NCBI GenBank assembly: GCA_024760905.1
Contig: CM045734.1
Location: 35,992,064 to 36,056,063 of the forward strand
Direction: 5' to 3'
Length of the DNA: 64,000 bases
From: Plotosus lineatus
Lineage: Eukaryota > Chordata > Actinopteri > Siluriformes > Plotosidae
Under the pieces are notes generated by a model. The model did no database searches, was not told where the DNA came from, and saw only the letters and a list, made by a program, of their open reading frames with translations. The position numbers and the translations under genes were made by a program. Shown piece by piece: positions 23,176 through 51,350 of the stretch. Each line of letters starts with the position of its first letter. The first letter of the stretch is position 1.

Positions 23176-24778
23176 ACAACCAATATGTTCACTCTATGGT
23201 GGCCATGTAGACTTCCTTTCCTGATTTGGTTTATTTTTATTTTAAATAAACCAAGTCATTTCCAATGAGTTTTTATGCCAAATGGGAAAATCCATGTTCC
23301 ATGTATTTCTGGCAGCCAAATATGCCATTCTTTCATTCATGACAACACTTTCATTTTGAACATCCATTTGACAATGGAGGGAAATTTTTCTTCAACTAAA
23401 ATGTGTGAAGCTGGAAGCAGACAAAAAAAAATAAACACATGCAAGTGAATGGGCGGCTTGAGCACTTATTTAATAAGGCAGTGTTTTAAGTTTTTGAAGC
23501 CCCAATGGACCAACGTGCAAAAGGGCTGAAATAAGTATTGTGAGTTTTATCACCAATCACCACACATATCAATACAGTCAAGGAAAACTAGTGAGCGCAA
23601 GTCATCTGGTCAGCAACTGCTTAACTGTTAAAATGTTTTTGTACTCTCTGGGAGATTAATTTCTCACAGCATTAGCACAGAATGGAAAACAGAACAATAA
23701 TAAATGTTTACATATCGACACAACGCAATGTATCAATAATACACTCGTGCGTAAAAGTACATTATCTTGGGACCAGCATTCCTAATGCAGTAGCAAGCTT
23801 TGAATGGTATTATCACCCTGAAACAGTTAGCTAATATCTACATTCATTAGTAGTTTGTTATTCTCAGGAACATACGCATGTGCCTGTGTATGCAGTTTTC
23901 CATCTGTTGGACAGAAATCCCTAAAATTCATTTAGATCTTGAACATTCACAGAAATGATCTTGTTTTGAATTCAGTACACTTTTGAATGTTTACTTAAAT
24001 TACTGTATCGGATCCAAAGTCTGGCACAAACCCCTACCCCACGGGTGATAATACAGCTCTTGACTTGCCTATGCATGATTATATGAATTATGGTGCTACC
24101 ACATTTTAGCTGATTGGATAATTGTACTAATGCGCAGATATAGAGTTACTGTAGTGGCTGTGAGTGAGTGTAGATGGTTTTTATAGAACATGGCGTGCTT
24201 GGCCAGCTTTTAGACAAACATTAATCAAGGATGTTGACAGTTTTGGATGGATGACTAGTACTGGAAAATTACATTACATTGTCAATTATTCATGTAGCCT
24301 GCAATCAGTGTCCAATCAGGCACTAGAGAACATTTAAAGCTGTATTTAGTCGTGGGATAGTGAATGGTTTTATTAACAGCACTGAGGCTTGTTAATTAAA
24401 GTAAATGACCTTTCTGAAGCACTGGTATAATTTATAATTACCTGCCGAAGGTGAGGTGAGGATTGCTAAATAATCCCTGAGATGAAAGTCAAGGTGTATA
24501 TTAAAGGGGACTACTAGTGATATTAGTGATATGATATATTAGTGGTATTGGTATATACGTAAAGAGACAAAATAATCTAAAGCAGGGTTTTTATGGTTTA
24601 TTGTTATATTTTCATTTGATTTAAGCACTCTCATGTTTGTATATTGGATAACTGACAGGCTCAGTGGATGTTACGAAATACTATTATTGAATTTAGTGAC
24701 ATCCACTGAGTTTCAAGCAAGTAATTGTTTGATATATAAGGAAAGTAAAAAGCAGAATAACTGTAGTTTATTTCTCTT

Positions 24779-24806
24779 GATGATGATGATGATGATGATG
24801 ATGATG
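24779..24806. repeat. (TGA)n microsatellite
   Basis: Nine TGA units. The surrounding frame is not supported as coding. Confidence 0.9.
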
Positions 24807-25152
24807 CCGCCTGCTCTAAATGACTGTAACTATTCATAAGTGTCAATCATTTTCAGCATTATCAACTTGGATCTAAGCATTATCCTGAGAGGCAATCAAA
24901 TCTGATCATAGCATTTCTCTGTACTATATACTATGATGAATGAAAAGATATTTATAAAGATAATTTGTAGAAATGCCTCAAAATTACCTGCTGCAACTTT
25001 GAATAAAGCATTAGAATAAAGAAAAAGAATCCACGTGTGATTGGATTAAAAATGTGAGGATTGAGTTTTATTTATTTATTATTTAATTTTATTTTTGCTA
25101 TTCCTATTTCTCCATTAGTTATTTGTCAGTTTTTTAGAAAGGAAGGCTGTTC

Positions 25153-25187
<35 letters not shown>

Positions 25188-25199
25188 CATAAAATGAAA

Positions 25200-25350
25200 A
25201 GGTTCATAAAATCAACCGCTTAAACCTATTTAGCATCGCTGGGAAGCTGGTGCCCATTTCAGCTGACTCTGGGGAAGGGCGGAGTACACCTGGACAGCTC
25301 ACCAGGCCATCACCGGGCAGAAACACTCTGATGGCTATGCAGCCTGAAAG
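25200..25350 (-). repeat. SINE-A fragment after a poly(A) tract
   Basis: A 29-nt A run at 25157-25185 is followed by reverse-strand SINE-A body (AACCGCTTAAACCTATTTAG, CTGGACAGCTCACCAGGCC). Confidence 0.7.
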
Positions 25351-26085
25351 TGCACTTTACTTGAACAAATTATACACTCTGTGAGACTTACTTCCTGTGT
25401 GAAATGATTGCCTGCCTTTAAATTTTATTTCATTTTCATTCAAAAGAGTTTATCAGCAGGTACATTAAATTATCCAAAAAAACCCCCACAAAATGATGCG
25501 ACTGTAAAACTGATGACCGAAAACAGATTTATTCAGTGGTAAGGTAGGACAGCCTTTGGTTAAGTAATGTAACAGTCGTATTGATGTGCACTAAAAAAAT
25601 AATGCTAAAACCACTCCTTCATACAATTCACATTTATATCAATATAGCTGCAAAGAAATTCAGATAGTTGTGTGGAATTCATTAAAGAAATTTCTGGTAC
25701 TATACTAATGTCAAGTAAATATCCTGCAATAAAATTTGATTAAGCAGTAATTCATTAAACAAAATTAGTGTTAATAATTGGTTGCCATTTTTAAAGCAGA
25801 CATACATAAATACATACCGTTTTTATTTAGTTAATAACATACAATATACAATAACCTTCTTGGCATTTGATAGATATAACACATGTAGTGTTTGTTTTCT
25901 AAAAAATAATTAATTATGTATCTCTACTATAACCAGAAAGGCATAACTTGAGAATTATAAAAGCGGTGGAGAATTATAAAAGCACCTTTTTAATCAGACA
26001 AAATGACAGTAAAACATATTTTCCTCAGAATCTGGGCAGGATGTTTGCTTATCTAAGCATTCAAGTATAAGACTGATCTTATGAT

Positions 26086-43869
<17,784 letters not shown>

Positions 43870-44019
43870 CTAAAAGAAAGGAAAAATGCACTGAAATATA
43901 TTAAGGGGAAAATAGTGTTGTACAAAAGTAACCAAACGTTACAATTTTAATTAATATTGGACTTCATTTGTTACAGTGAATTGTGCATAGTTTTTGTAAA
44001 CACTGCATATCTGGGACAA

Positions 44020-44320
44020 CTATAGCATTGCCATAGCCATTAGAGAAGCAGCTTTGGGATCAAAAGGTCCTTGGTCTGATTCCCAAACCAGCAGGAACAA
44101 TATGTAGCCATGGGGGCGTGAACTGCACCTTCCTTTCTTAACATTCATGGCTGAAGTGCCCTTGAGTAAGGCACCTAACTTCCAACTGCTCTTCAGCCAC
44201 CACTGCTCTGAATGTGTGTGCTCACTGGTTACCTTTGGGTGTGCTCACTTTGAATGGGTTAAATGCAGATGCAATAATTTCCCAAGTGGTATTAATACTG
44301 TAATGGCAAAATAAATAACT
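44020..44320 (+). repeat. tRNA-derived SINE remnant (SINE-E)
   Basis: A worn head with TGGTCTGATTCCCAAACC is followed by AGTGCCCTTGAGTAAGGCAC and the tail TTTGAATGGGTTAAATGCAG. The same tail recurs at 58,437-58,500. Confidence 0.6.
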
Positions 44321-44562
44321 AAATAAAAAGATAAAATAAAATGAGTAAAAAATAAAAATATCTGTGGTTGCCTGGAAAAAAGAAAGAAAGAAAAAAGACA
44401 ATGTGGGATAGCTCTGACAAAATTCTCCTGAAATATGTCCTATGACGTCTCCCTGAACAGACATAAATGCCTCACTTGCACATATTTCAGCTGTTTAGTA
44501 TTTACAGTTTTAAAAAAAGTTTGATCTGAGGTAAAGGACACTTAGGGTATTTAAACATGAGC

Positions 44563-44564
<2 letters not shown>

Positions 44565-44607
<43 letters not shown>
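44565..44607. repeat. (AT)n array with short (AC)n
   Basis: TA units then CACACACACA, just before a MITE-X terminus. Confidence 0.93.
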
Positions 44608-44617
<10 letters not shown>

Positions 44618-44622
<5 letters not shown>

Positions 44623-44860
44623 GGATCCCACGCTATTTTGTGCTTCAATTCATGCGGCTTCAGTGCATCGTGATTTTTTTTTACAAAAATATTCAGCAAA
44701 TGAAAAATAAGAAAATTAAGGAAGAATAGGGGAAACGTGAAGGAAAATGCCACAAAACAGGGCCAATTATGCAAAAAAAAAAAAAACCCTCAAACAAACA
44801 AAACCAATGAAACAACTCTCCCCCCCCCCCATCAAAGGTACTTAATTTTTATGGAAGGTG
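44618..44860 (+). mobile_element. MITE-X 5' fragment
   Basis: Starts ACAGGGATCCCACGCTATTT and follows the family to TTTTTATGGAAGGTGCACA, where it is replaced by RTE sequence. Confidence 0.72.
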
Positions 44861-44861
44861 C

Positions 44862-45050
44862 ACAAAGTCCTAGAGAGTGAGCAGATGCCAGAGGAATGGA
44901 GGAGAGGTGTGTTTGTGCCAATTTTTAAGAACAAGGGTGACGTGTAGAGTTGTGGCAACTAAAGAGTGATAAAGTTGATGAGCCATACGATGAAGTTATG
45001 GGAAAAAAATAGTGGAAGGTAGACTAAGGGTAAAGGTCAATGCAGCCATG
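44862..45050 (+). mobile_element. RTE LINE internal fragment
   Basis: Matches the RT segment found intact at about 46850-47030 (AGTGAGCAGATGCC, GAACAAGGGTGACGTG, ATGAAGTTATGGGA). It has stops and abuts the G run that starts the full-length copy. Confidence 0.8.
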
Positions 45051-45170
45051 AGGTGGGGGGGGGGGGGGGGGCACTAACCAGTGTCTCTCCCCCTCATGCC
45101 GGTCCCAAGCCCGGAGAAATGCAGAGGGTTGTGTCAGGAAGGGCATCCGACGTAAAACCAATGCCAATTA

Positions 45171-46148
45171 TTGATTATGCAAATCAAAAGTATTACCTCC
45201 ATACCGGATCGGTCGAGGCCCGGGTTAACAACGACCGCCATCAGTGCTGTCAATCAACAGGGTGCTGATGGAAATTGGACTACTGTTGGTCGAAGACGTC
45301 GAAGAAGGAGAGGTGGGAGGCGTGTCCGTAGGCAGAGAGAGAAGAGGAAAGCATTGAGTCTAGGACTGAGAGTGGGGACTTTGAATGTTGGAACTATGCA
45401 CAGAAAAGGTAGAGAGCTGGTTGACATGATGCAGAGGAGGAAGGTGGACATACTGTGTGTTCAGGAGACCAGGTGGAAAGGTAGCAAAGCTAAAAGCTTA
45501 GGAGCAGGGTTTAAGCTATTTTATCACGGTGTGGATGGGAAGAGAAATGGAGTCGGAGTCATCTTGAAGGAGGAGTTTGTCAGGAATGTTCTAAAAGTGA
45601 AAAGAGTGTCAGACAGAGTGATGAATCTCAAGTTAGAAATTGAAGGTGTAATGCTCAATGTTGTTAGTGCTTATGCCCCACAGGCAGGATGTGAGCTAGA
45701 AGAGAAGGAGAGATTCTGGAGTGACTTAGATGAAGTGATGCAGAGTACCCCCAGAGGTGAAAGAGTGGTCATAGGTGCAGACTTCAATGGACATGTTGGG
45801 GCAGGCAACAGAGGGGACAAGGAAGTGATGGGCAGGTTTGGTATCCAGGACAGGAACGCAGAAGGACAGATGTTGATAGATTTTGCAAAAAGGATGGAAA
45901 TGGCTGTGGTGAATACGTTCTTTGAGAAGAAACAGGAGCATAGGGTGACTTATGAAAGCGGAGGTAGGCGCACACAGGTAGACTACATCTTGTGTAGGCG
46001 ATGTAATTTGAAGGAAGTCAGTGACTGCAAAGTCATCGTGGGTGAGAGTGTTGCCAAACAGCATAGGATGGTGGTGTGCAGGATGACTCTGATGGTGAGA
46101 AAGGTGAAAAGGCAAAGGCAGAACAGAAGACAAAGTGGTGGAAGCTGA
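45171..46148 (+). CDS. RTE LINE AP-type endonuclease domain (frameshifted from RT)
   Basis: A 325-codon open frame. After a basic N-terminal stretch (VGRRRRRRRGGRRVRRQ) come APE-endonuclease motifs: LNVGTMHRKGREL, the catalytic Glu in DILCVQETRWKG (about 45450), VVSAYAPQAG, GADFNGHVGAG (about 45770-45800) and QVDYILCRR. The usual SDH motif reads KQHRMVV. Compared with the 34-36 kb copy, one base is missing in the AAGAAGG stretch near 46105. Reading therefore drifts to QRQNRRQSGGS and a stop instead of entering the RT. The true start could be further upstream. Confidence 0.9.
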   Translation: MIMQIKSITSIPDRSRPGLTTTAISAVNQQGADGNWTTVGRRRRRRRGGRRVRRQREKRKALSLGLRVGTLNVGTMHRKGRELVDMMQRRKVDILCVQETRWKGSKAKSLGAGFKLFYHGVDGKRNGVGVILKEEFVRNVLKVKRVSDRVMNLKLEIEGVMLNVVSAYAPQAGCELEEKERFWSDLDEVMQSTPRGERVVIGADFNGHVGAGNRGDKEVMGRFGIQDRNAEGQMLIDFAKRMEMAVVNTFFEKKQEHRVTYESGGRRTQVDYILCRRCNLKEVSDCKVIVGESVAKQHRMVVCRMTLMVRKVKRQRQNRRQSGGS

Positions 46149-48172
46149 AAAAGGAAGAGTGTCGTGTTGTCTTCAAGGAGGAGTTGAAACAGGCTTTGGG
46201 TGGCCAGGAAGTGCTTCCAAATGACTGGACAACCACAGCAAATGTGATCAGGGACACAGGTAGGAGAGTACTTGGTGTGTCCTCTGGAAGGAAAGTAGAT
46301 AAGGAGACTTGGTGGTGGAATGAGGAAGTGCAGGAGTGTGTACAAAGGAAAAGGTTAGCCAAGAAGAAGTGGGACATTGAGAGGACCGAAGAGAGTAAAC
46401 AGGAGTACAGGGAGACACAGCGTAAGGCGAAAGTAGCAGTGGCTAAGGCCAAACAGAGGGTGTATGATGACTTGTATGATAGGTTGGATAGTAAAGAGGG
46501 AGAAAATGATCTATACAGGTTGGCACAGCAGAGAAATAGAGATGGGAAGGACGTGCAGCAAGTTAGATTGATAAAGGACAGAGAGGGAACTGTATTGACT
46601 AATGACAGAAGTGTCCTGGGAAGATGGAAAGAGTACTTTGAAGAGCTGATGAATGAGGAAAATGAGAGAGAAAAAAGAGTAGAAGAGGTAACCATTGAGG
46701 AGCAGGATGTAGCAAAGATCAGTAAGGGTGAAGTGAGAAGGGCATTGAAGAGGATGAAGAATGGAAAGGCAGTTGGTCCTGATGATATACCTGTGGAGGT
46801 ATGGAAGTGTCTAGGAGAGGTAGCAGTAGATTTTCTGACAAGAACATTCAACAAGGTACTAGAGAGTGAGCAGATGCCGGAGGAGTGGAGGAGAAGTGTG
46901 CTGGTGCCCATTTTTAAGAACAAGGGAGACGTGCAGAGTTGCAGCAACTACAGAGGGATAAAGTTGATGAGCCATACGATGAAGTTATGGGAAAGAATAG
47001 TGGAAGCAAGACTAAGGGCAGAGGTCAGCATTTGTGAACAACAGTTTGGTTTCATGCCCAGAAAGAGCACCACAGATGCAGTGTTTGCTTTGAGGATGTT
47101 AATAGAGAAGTACAGAGAAGGTCAGAAGGAGCTGCATTGTGCCTTTGTGGATCTGGAGAAAGCATATGACAGGGTGCCGAGGGAGGAACTGTGGTATTGC
47201 ATGAGGAAGTCTGGAGTGGCAGAGAAGTATGTTAGAGTGGTGCAGGACATATATGAGAGATGTAAGACAGTGGTGAGGTGTGCTGTCAGTGTGACAGAAG
47301 AGTTCAGGGTGGAGGTGGGACTGCATCAAGGGTCAGCTCTCAGCCCCTTCTTGTTTGCTATGGTGATGGACAGGCTAACAGATGAGGTTAGACAAGAATC
47401 TCCATGGACTATGATGTTTGCAGATGACATAGTGATCTGTAGTGAGAGCAGAGACCGAGTGGAGGAAAATCTAGAGAGGTGGAGGTATGCCCTGGAAAGG
47501 GGGGGGTTGAAGGTTAGTCTTAGTAAGACAGAATACATGTGTGTGAACGACAAGGACCCAAGAGGAACTTTGAGGTTACAGGGGGCAGAGATAAAGAAGG
47601 TGGAGGATTTTAAGTACTTAGGCTCAACAATCCAGAGCAATGGAGAGTGTGGAAAAGAGGTGAAGAAGCGCGTGCAGGCAGGTTGGAATGGATGGAGAAA
47701 AGTGTCCGGTGTGATGTGTGATAGGAGAGTATCGGCAAGAATGAAGGGAAAAGTGTACAAGACGGTGATGAGGCCAGCAATGTTGTATGGTTTAGAGACA
47801 GTGGCCCTGGGGAAAAGACAGGAGTCAGAGTTGGAGGTAGCAGAGATGAAAATGTTGAGGTTCTCTTTGGGAGTAACGAGGATGGATAGGATCAGAAATG
47901 AGTACATCAGAGGGACAGCACATGTTAGATGTTTTGGAGACAAAGTCAGAGAGGCTAGATTGAGATGGTTTGGACATGTACAGAGGAGGGATAGTGAGTA
48001 TATTGGTCGTAGGATGCTGAGGTTGGAACTACCAGGCAAAAGGCCCAGAGGAAGACCAAAGAGAAGATTTATGGATGCGGTGAAGGCGGACATGAAGGTC
48101 GTTGGAGTAAGAGTAGAAGATGCAGAGGATAGGGAGAGATGGAGGCAGATCATTTGCTGTGGCGACCCCTGA
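46076..48172 (+). CDS. RTE LINE reverse transcriptase domain
   Basis: An open frame of about 690 codons in the frame following the single-base break. Motifs in order: KKEECRVVFKEEL linker, MKNGKAVGPDDIPVEVWK, SVLVPIFKNKGD, YRGIKLMSHTMKLWER, QQFGFMPRKSTTDA, FVDLEKAYDRVPRE (first catalytic Asp), GLHQGSALSPFLF, MMFADDIVICSES (catalytic Asp pair, about 47410-47430), LSKTEYM and YLGSTIQSNGECG. It ends with the C-terminal [17 protein letters not shown] segment and a stop at 48172. The RT is complete and appears undamaged, so the copy is young. Confidence 0.93.
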   Translation: MQDDSDGEKGEKAKAEQKTKWWKLKKEECRVVFKEELKQALGGQEVLPNDWTTTANVIRDTGRRVLGVSSGRKVDKETWWWNEEVQECVQRKRLAKKKWDIERTEESKQEYRETQRKAKVAVAKAKQRVYDDLYDRLDSKEGENDLYRLAQQRNRDGKDVQQVRLIKDREGTVLTNDRSVLGRWKEYFEELMNEENEREKRVEEVTIEEQDVAKISKGEVRRALKRMKNGKAVGPDDIPVEVWKCLGEVAVDFLTRTFNKVLESEQMPEEWRRSVLVPIFKNKGDVQSCSNYRGIKLMSHTMKLWERIVEARLRAEVSICEQQFGFMPRKSTTDAVFALRMLIEKYREGQKELHCAFVDLEKAYDRVPREELWYCMRKSGVAEKYVRVVQDIYERCKTVVRCAVSVTEEFRVEVGLHQGSALSPFLFAMVMDRLTDEVRQESPWTMMFADDIVICSESRDRVEENLERWRYALERGGLKVSLSKTEYMCVNDKDPRGTLRLQGAEIKKVEDFKYLGSTIQSNGECGKEVKKRVQAGWNGWRKVSGVMCDRRVSARMKGKVYKTVMRPAMLYGLETVALGKRQESELEVAEMKMLRFSLGVTRMDRIRNEYIRGTAHVRCFGDKVREARLRWFGHVQRRDSEYIGRRMLRLELPGKRPRGRPKRRFMDAVKADMKVVGVRVEDAEDRERWRQIICCGDP

Positions 48173-48466
48173 AGGGAACAGCCGAAAGGAAAAGAAGAAG
48201 ACTATTCATATGCAGGATTCATATTGTCGTATGTTTGTATTCTTTCTACCAATTAAAAATTTGAAAATACCTGAAATATTCAGCAGTACTGACTTTATTC
48301 CGGGATACACAACAAAATCATAAACATAGCAAGCTAAAAAATTGCCACACCAGTAAACTGATTTTACACTTCCTTTATGCTCTGTCTCCAATTTTGATCC
48401 TTTCTAAAGGTCAGTGACATGAAACTACAATGCTTATGTTCAAAGCATTGTTTTCTGTTAATGAAA

Positions 48467-50302
48467 ACAGTAATTTTTTGGACTATAAGGCGCACTTAAA
48501 AACTTTTAGTTTTCTCAAAAACGAATGGTGTTTACTTATAATAATAAAATAATACATTTTCTAAAAAATAAATATAATACTTATAATAGGGGTGGCATGG
48601 TGGCGTAGTGGTTAGCACATCCGCCTCACAGCAAGAATGCCTGGGTTCGATTCCCGCCCTGGGTGTGTTTGTGCCGAGTTTGCATGTTCTCCCTGTGCTC
48701 GCGTGGGTTTCCTCTGTGTACTCCAGTTTCCTCCCACAGTCCAAAAACATACACAGTAGGCTAATTGGCGGTTCTAAATTGCCCGTAGGTTCGCATCGTG
48801 CAGAAGGCAATGACAAACCACTGCACTCTCCTTGCTCAGAAAACCTCTATGAAGATGATAATCAAGGCGCTATCCTTCATGGCAGGTCACCAAGATGTGT
48901 CCTATGACTCGGAAGGCACCAGACCAGACTTATAATCCGGTGTGCCTTATGTATTGATGAAACCATACCGCTCGATGGATTGTCGGAGCATTACGTCTAC
49001 CGTATTGTGTTATGTTATTATGGTGTGTCTGTCGAACCCAAAAATGGCACCCATTCTGAGACATGCTTACGAGGTGGATTACAAACTAAAGGCTACGAGT
49101 CATACAGTAAAACTGGAAATAGAGCAGCTGCCAGAGAATTCAGCATTAATGAATCAATGATACAAAAGTGGAAGAATTAAAAAGAAAACCTGCGCCAAGT
49201 AAAGAAGACCAAACAGAGTTTACGAGGAAACAAAGCGAGATGGCCACAGATAGAGGATAAATTTGAACAGTGGATTATGTAACAGAACAACAGGTAGAAG
49301 CATTTCTACAGTCTCTATTCGACTCAAGACAACAGCAGTAGCATGGTAAATGAAGATAGATGACTTTTGAGGAGGGCCTTCTTGGTAGAGATCTGGCCAG
49401 AACATATCACCAACACGGTCGAGGTCTCATGGACAAGGCCCCCCTCACCTTTGACATCCCTGTGAACTGTGCTGTCGAGAAAACAGGGATTATTATGGTA
49501 AATATACGCACCACTGAGAACGAGAAGTCATTCTTCACTGTAGAACTCTGCTGCCAGGCTAATGGCCAGAAACTACCACCTATGATCATTTTCAAGAGGA
49601 AGACTTTGCGAAAAGAAATGTTTCTGGCGAACATCATCAAGGCTAACCAATAGGGCTGGAAGGATGAGAAGAAGAGTGGGTGAGTGGCTAAGAGAATTTT
49701 ACGTCAACAGACCGGATGGATTTTTCCACAGAGCTCTGTGCCTATTAATCTGTGACATCACAGATGTCACCCATCATGACACCCATATGACACCCATCTC
49801 ACTGATACCGTCAAAAAACCCAATTGAAACAAAATAACTCCGAGCTTGTCATCATTCCCAGTGAATTAACCAACGAACTTCAACTCTAGATATTGGTGCG
49901 AACAGGTCATTGAAAGTTGAACTGCGAGCTGTTTGGGAGCATTGGATGACAGAAGGTAATCACACATTACCCAAGACAGGAAGGCAATGCCGGGCGAATT
50001 ACGCCACTTTCTAACAATGGCTCGTGGATACCTGTGTTAAGGTATCAGTTTCGAGTGTCGTCAGAGCTTTCATGAAGGCCAGAATCATCACTGATCAGCT
50101 AAGTAACTGCAACAAGACTGACATGGATAATGACGAGAAGGATCTGGCTTGATGTCGTTTATTGTTTTATAATGTTACAACTCAACAATGTTGACAGTTA
50201 TTGTGGATGAGTTGAATAAAGTTTTATTTATCTGACTTTTGTTTCGCTTAATGCGCCTTGTAATCATGTGCGCCTTATGGTCTGCAAAATACGGTGCTGT
50301 AA
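48467..50302 (+). mobile_element. pogo/Tigger-like DNA transposon interrupted by SINE-B
   Basis: The left end has CAGTAATTTTTTGGACTATA then AGGCGCACTT. The right end, reversed, has ACAGCACCGTATTTTGCAGA then CCATAAGGCGCAC. Broken frames give a psq/CENP-B-like DNA-binding part (NRAAAREFSINESMIQKWK at about 49120-49180) and the DDE core (LTFDIPVN, TTENEKSFFTVELCC, LPPMIIFKRKT at 49440-49610). Several stops and frameshifts follow, so it is not autonomous. Confidence 0.85.
48588..48927 (+). repeat. SINE-B variant inside the pogo element, with target-site duplication
   Basis: Head GGTGGCATGGTGGCGTAGTG, box B GGTTCGATTCCC. The 3' part (GTGCAGAAGGCAATGACAAA through GACTCGGAAGGCACC) differs from the other SINE-B copies. 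The 9-bp duplication ACTTATAAT flanks it at 48579-48587 and 48928-48936. Confidence 0.85.
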
Positions 50303-50539
50303 GCCTATTTGCATTTACTAACATTGTTAAATTTTTTTTTTCCTTTTTGCAGAGGAATAATGTAAATCTTGAAATTGTAAATGTTATCGTGATTAGAGTA
50401 ATGGTTTTAAAAATGGTCTTGCATTGTTTTCTTGTCCTGGCCTTGCCCCTCTCTCAATCTTAGTCTTGACCTAGTTAACCTACCTTAAAGAATTGGGCTT
50501 GTACTGAAAATTCTAAACTTCAACATTATATATTTGTTC

Positions 50540-51350
50540 TGAAAAGATGGACACCGGTTCATATGAGAAACTGCCAAGAAACTGAAGATATCTAAAGGTG
50601 TGTACCATCCCTTTCAGAGAACAGGACAATCTGTCTCTAACCAGGATATAAAGAGAAGCCTTGGTGTACAAGGGAGCAAGAGGACAGGTACATAAAAGTG
50701 TCAGGGTTGAGACACAGATGCCGGCTCAGTTCTCACTTGCTGCTTCATCATATAGCACATGCAAAACATCAGTCTCAAGTTCAACAGTAAAGAGGCAACT
50801 GCTGGAGTTGCAGTGTAAAACCTTTATCTTAGACTGTTCAGTAAAAGGAAAATATTAAAATGGGCAACAGAACACAGATGTTGGAGAAGGAAAGGTAAAG
50901 GGATCTTGAACAAGGCATGCTATCACTCCATTTTGCAACTTTATGCCATACCCTGAGGACGATGCTTGACTGGAAGTACTTTTTCTTCCACAATAAGATA
51001 ATGAGGCAAAACACTCATATTATTAAAGAACTATTGAGTTATCAAACAATCAGCTGGTGTTCTATCAGTATCGGTGTTTCTAGCGCAGGCATTGGATCTC
51101 AACCCTACTGAGATGTTGTGGGAGCAGCTTGACCGTATGATACAGAAGATATTCCCATAAAGACTGTCCAACGTGTGGGAGATGCTTCAGGAAGCATAGG
51201 GTAAAATTTCTGCATCACACCTTGACAAATTGGCTATACAAAGATCTACAAGGCTATGATAGTTGCAAATGGAAAATTACAGACAAAAGCAAAGTTTGAA
51301 AGACACAATTCTTATTTCAAGTAAAAATGATTGTTGTTAAATGATTGTTG
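50540..51350 (+). mobile_element. Tc1-like transposon remnant
   Basis: Broken frames give SSSTVKRQL (helix-turn-helix region, about 50770-50830) and LNPTEMLWEQLDRM (about 51100-51140, the DDE-proximal motif). They run on to GKISASHLDKLAI-like wording. Many stops are present. Confidence 0.75.

Larger units (their letters stand above)
22164..26085. other. interval between the convergent genes ptgs1 and Ig-TM
   Basis: A tail-to-tail 3.9-kb gap. It holds the 3' UTRs of both genes, an (AT)n array, an RTE 3' fragment, a (TGA)n run, a poly(A) tract and a SINE-A fragment. Minus-strand AATAAA motifs for the Ig gene occur at 25822-25827 and 25528-25533. I see no coding exon. Confidence 0.7.
45055..48201 (+). 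mobile_element. RTE-type (Expander-like) LINE, near full length
   Basis: A non-LTR retrotransposon of about 3.1 kb. It opens with a 17-nt G run and ends GCGACCCCTGAAGGGAACAG, then CCGAAAGGAAAAGAAGAAGA. One endonuclease and reverse-transcriptase polyprotein is expected; here it is split by a frameshift near 46100. The 3' end and coding wording match the many short RTE pieces in the window. Family placement (RTE/RTEX, Expander type in fish) comes from the APE-RT layout, the absence of an ORF1 and remembered protein similarity. Confidence 0.92.

Noticed and set aside
46033..48153. Open frames of 120-304 codons antisense to the RTE element (and on + over the 34-38 kb copies)
   Set aside because: They are shadows of the reverse transcriptase frame. 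The motif-bearing frame is the other strand.
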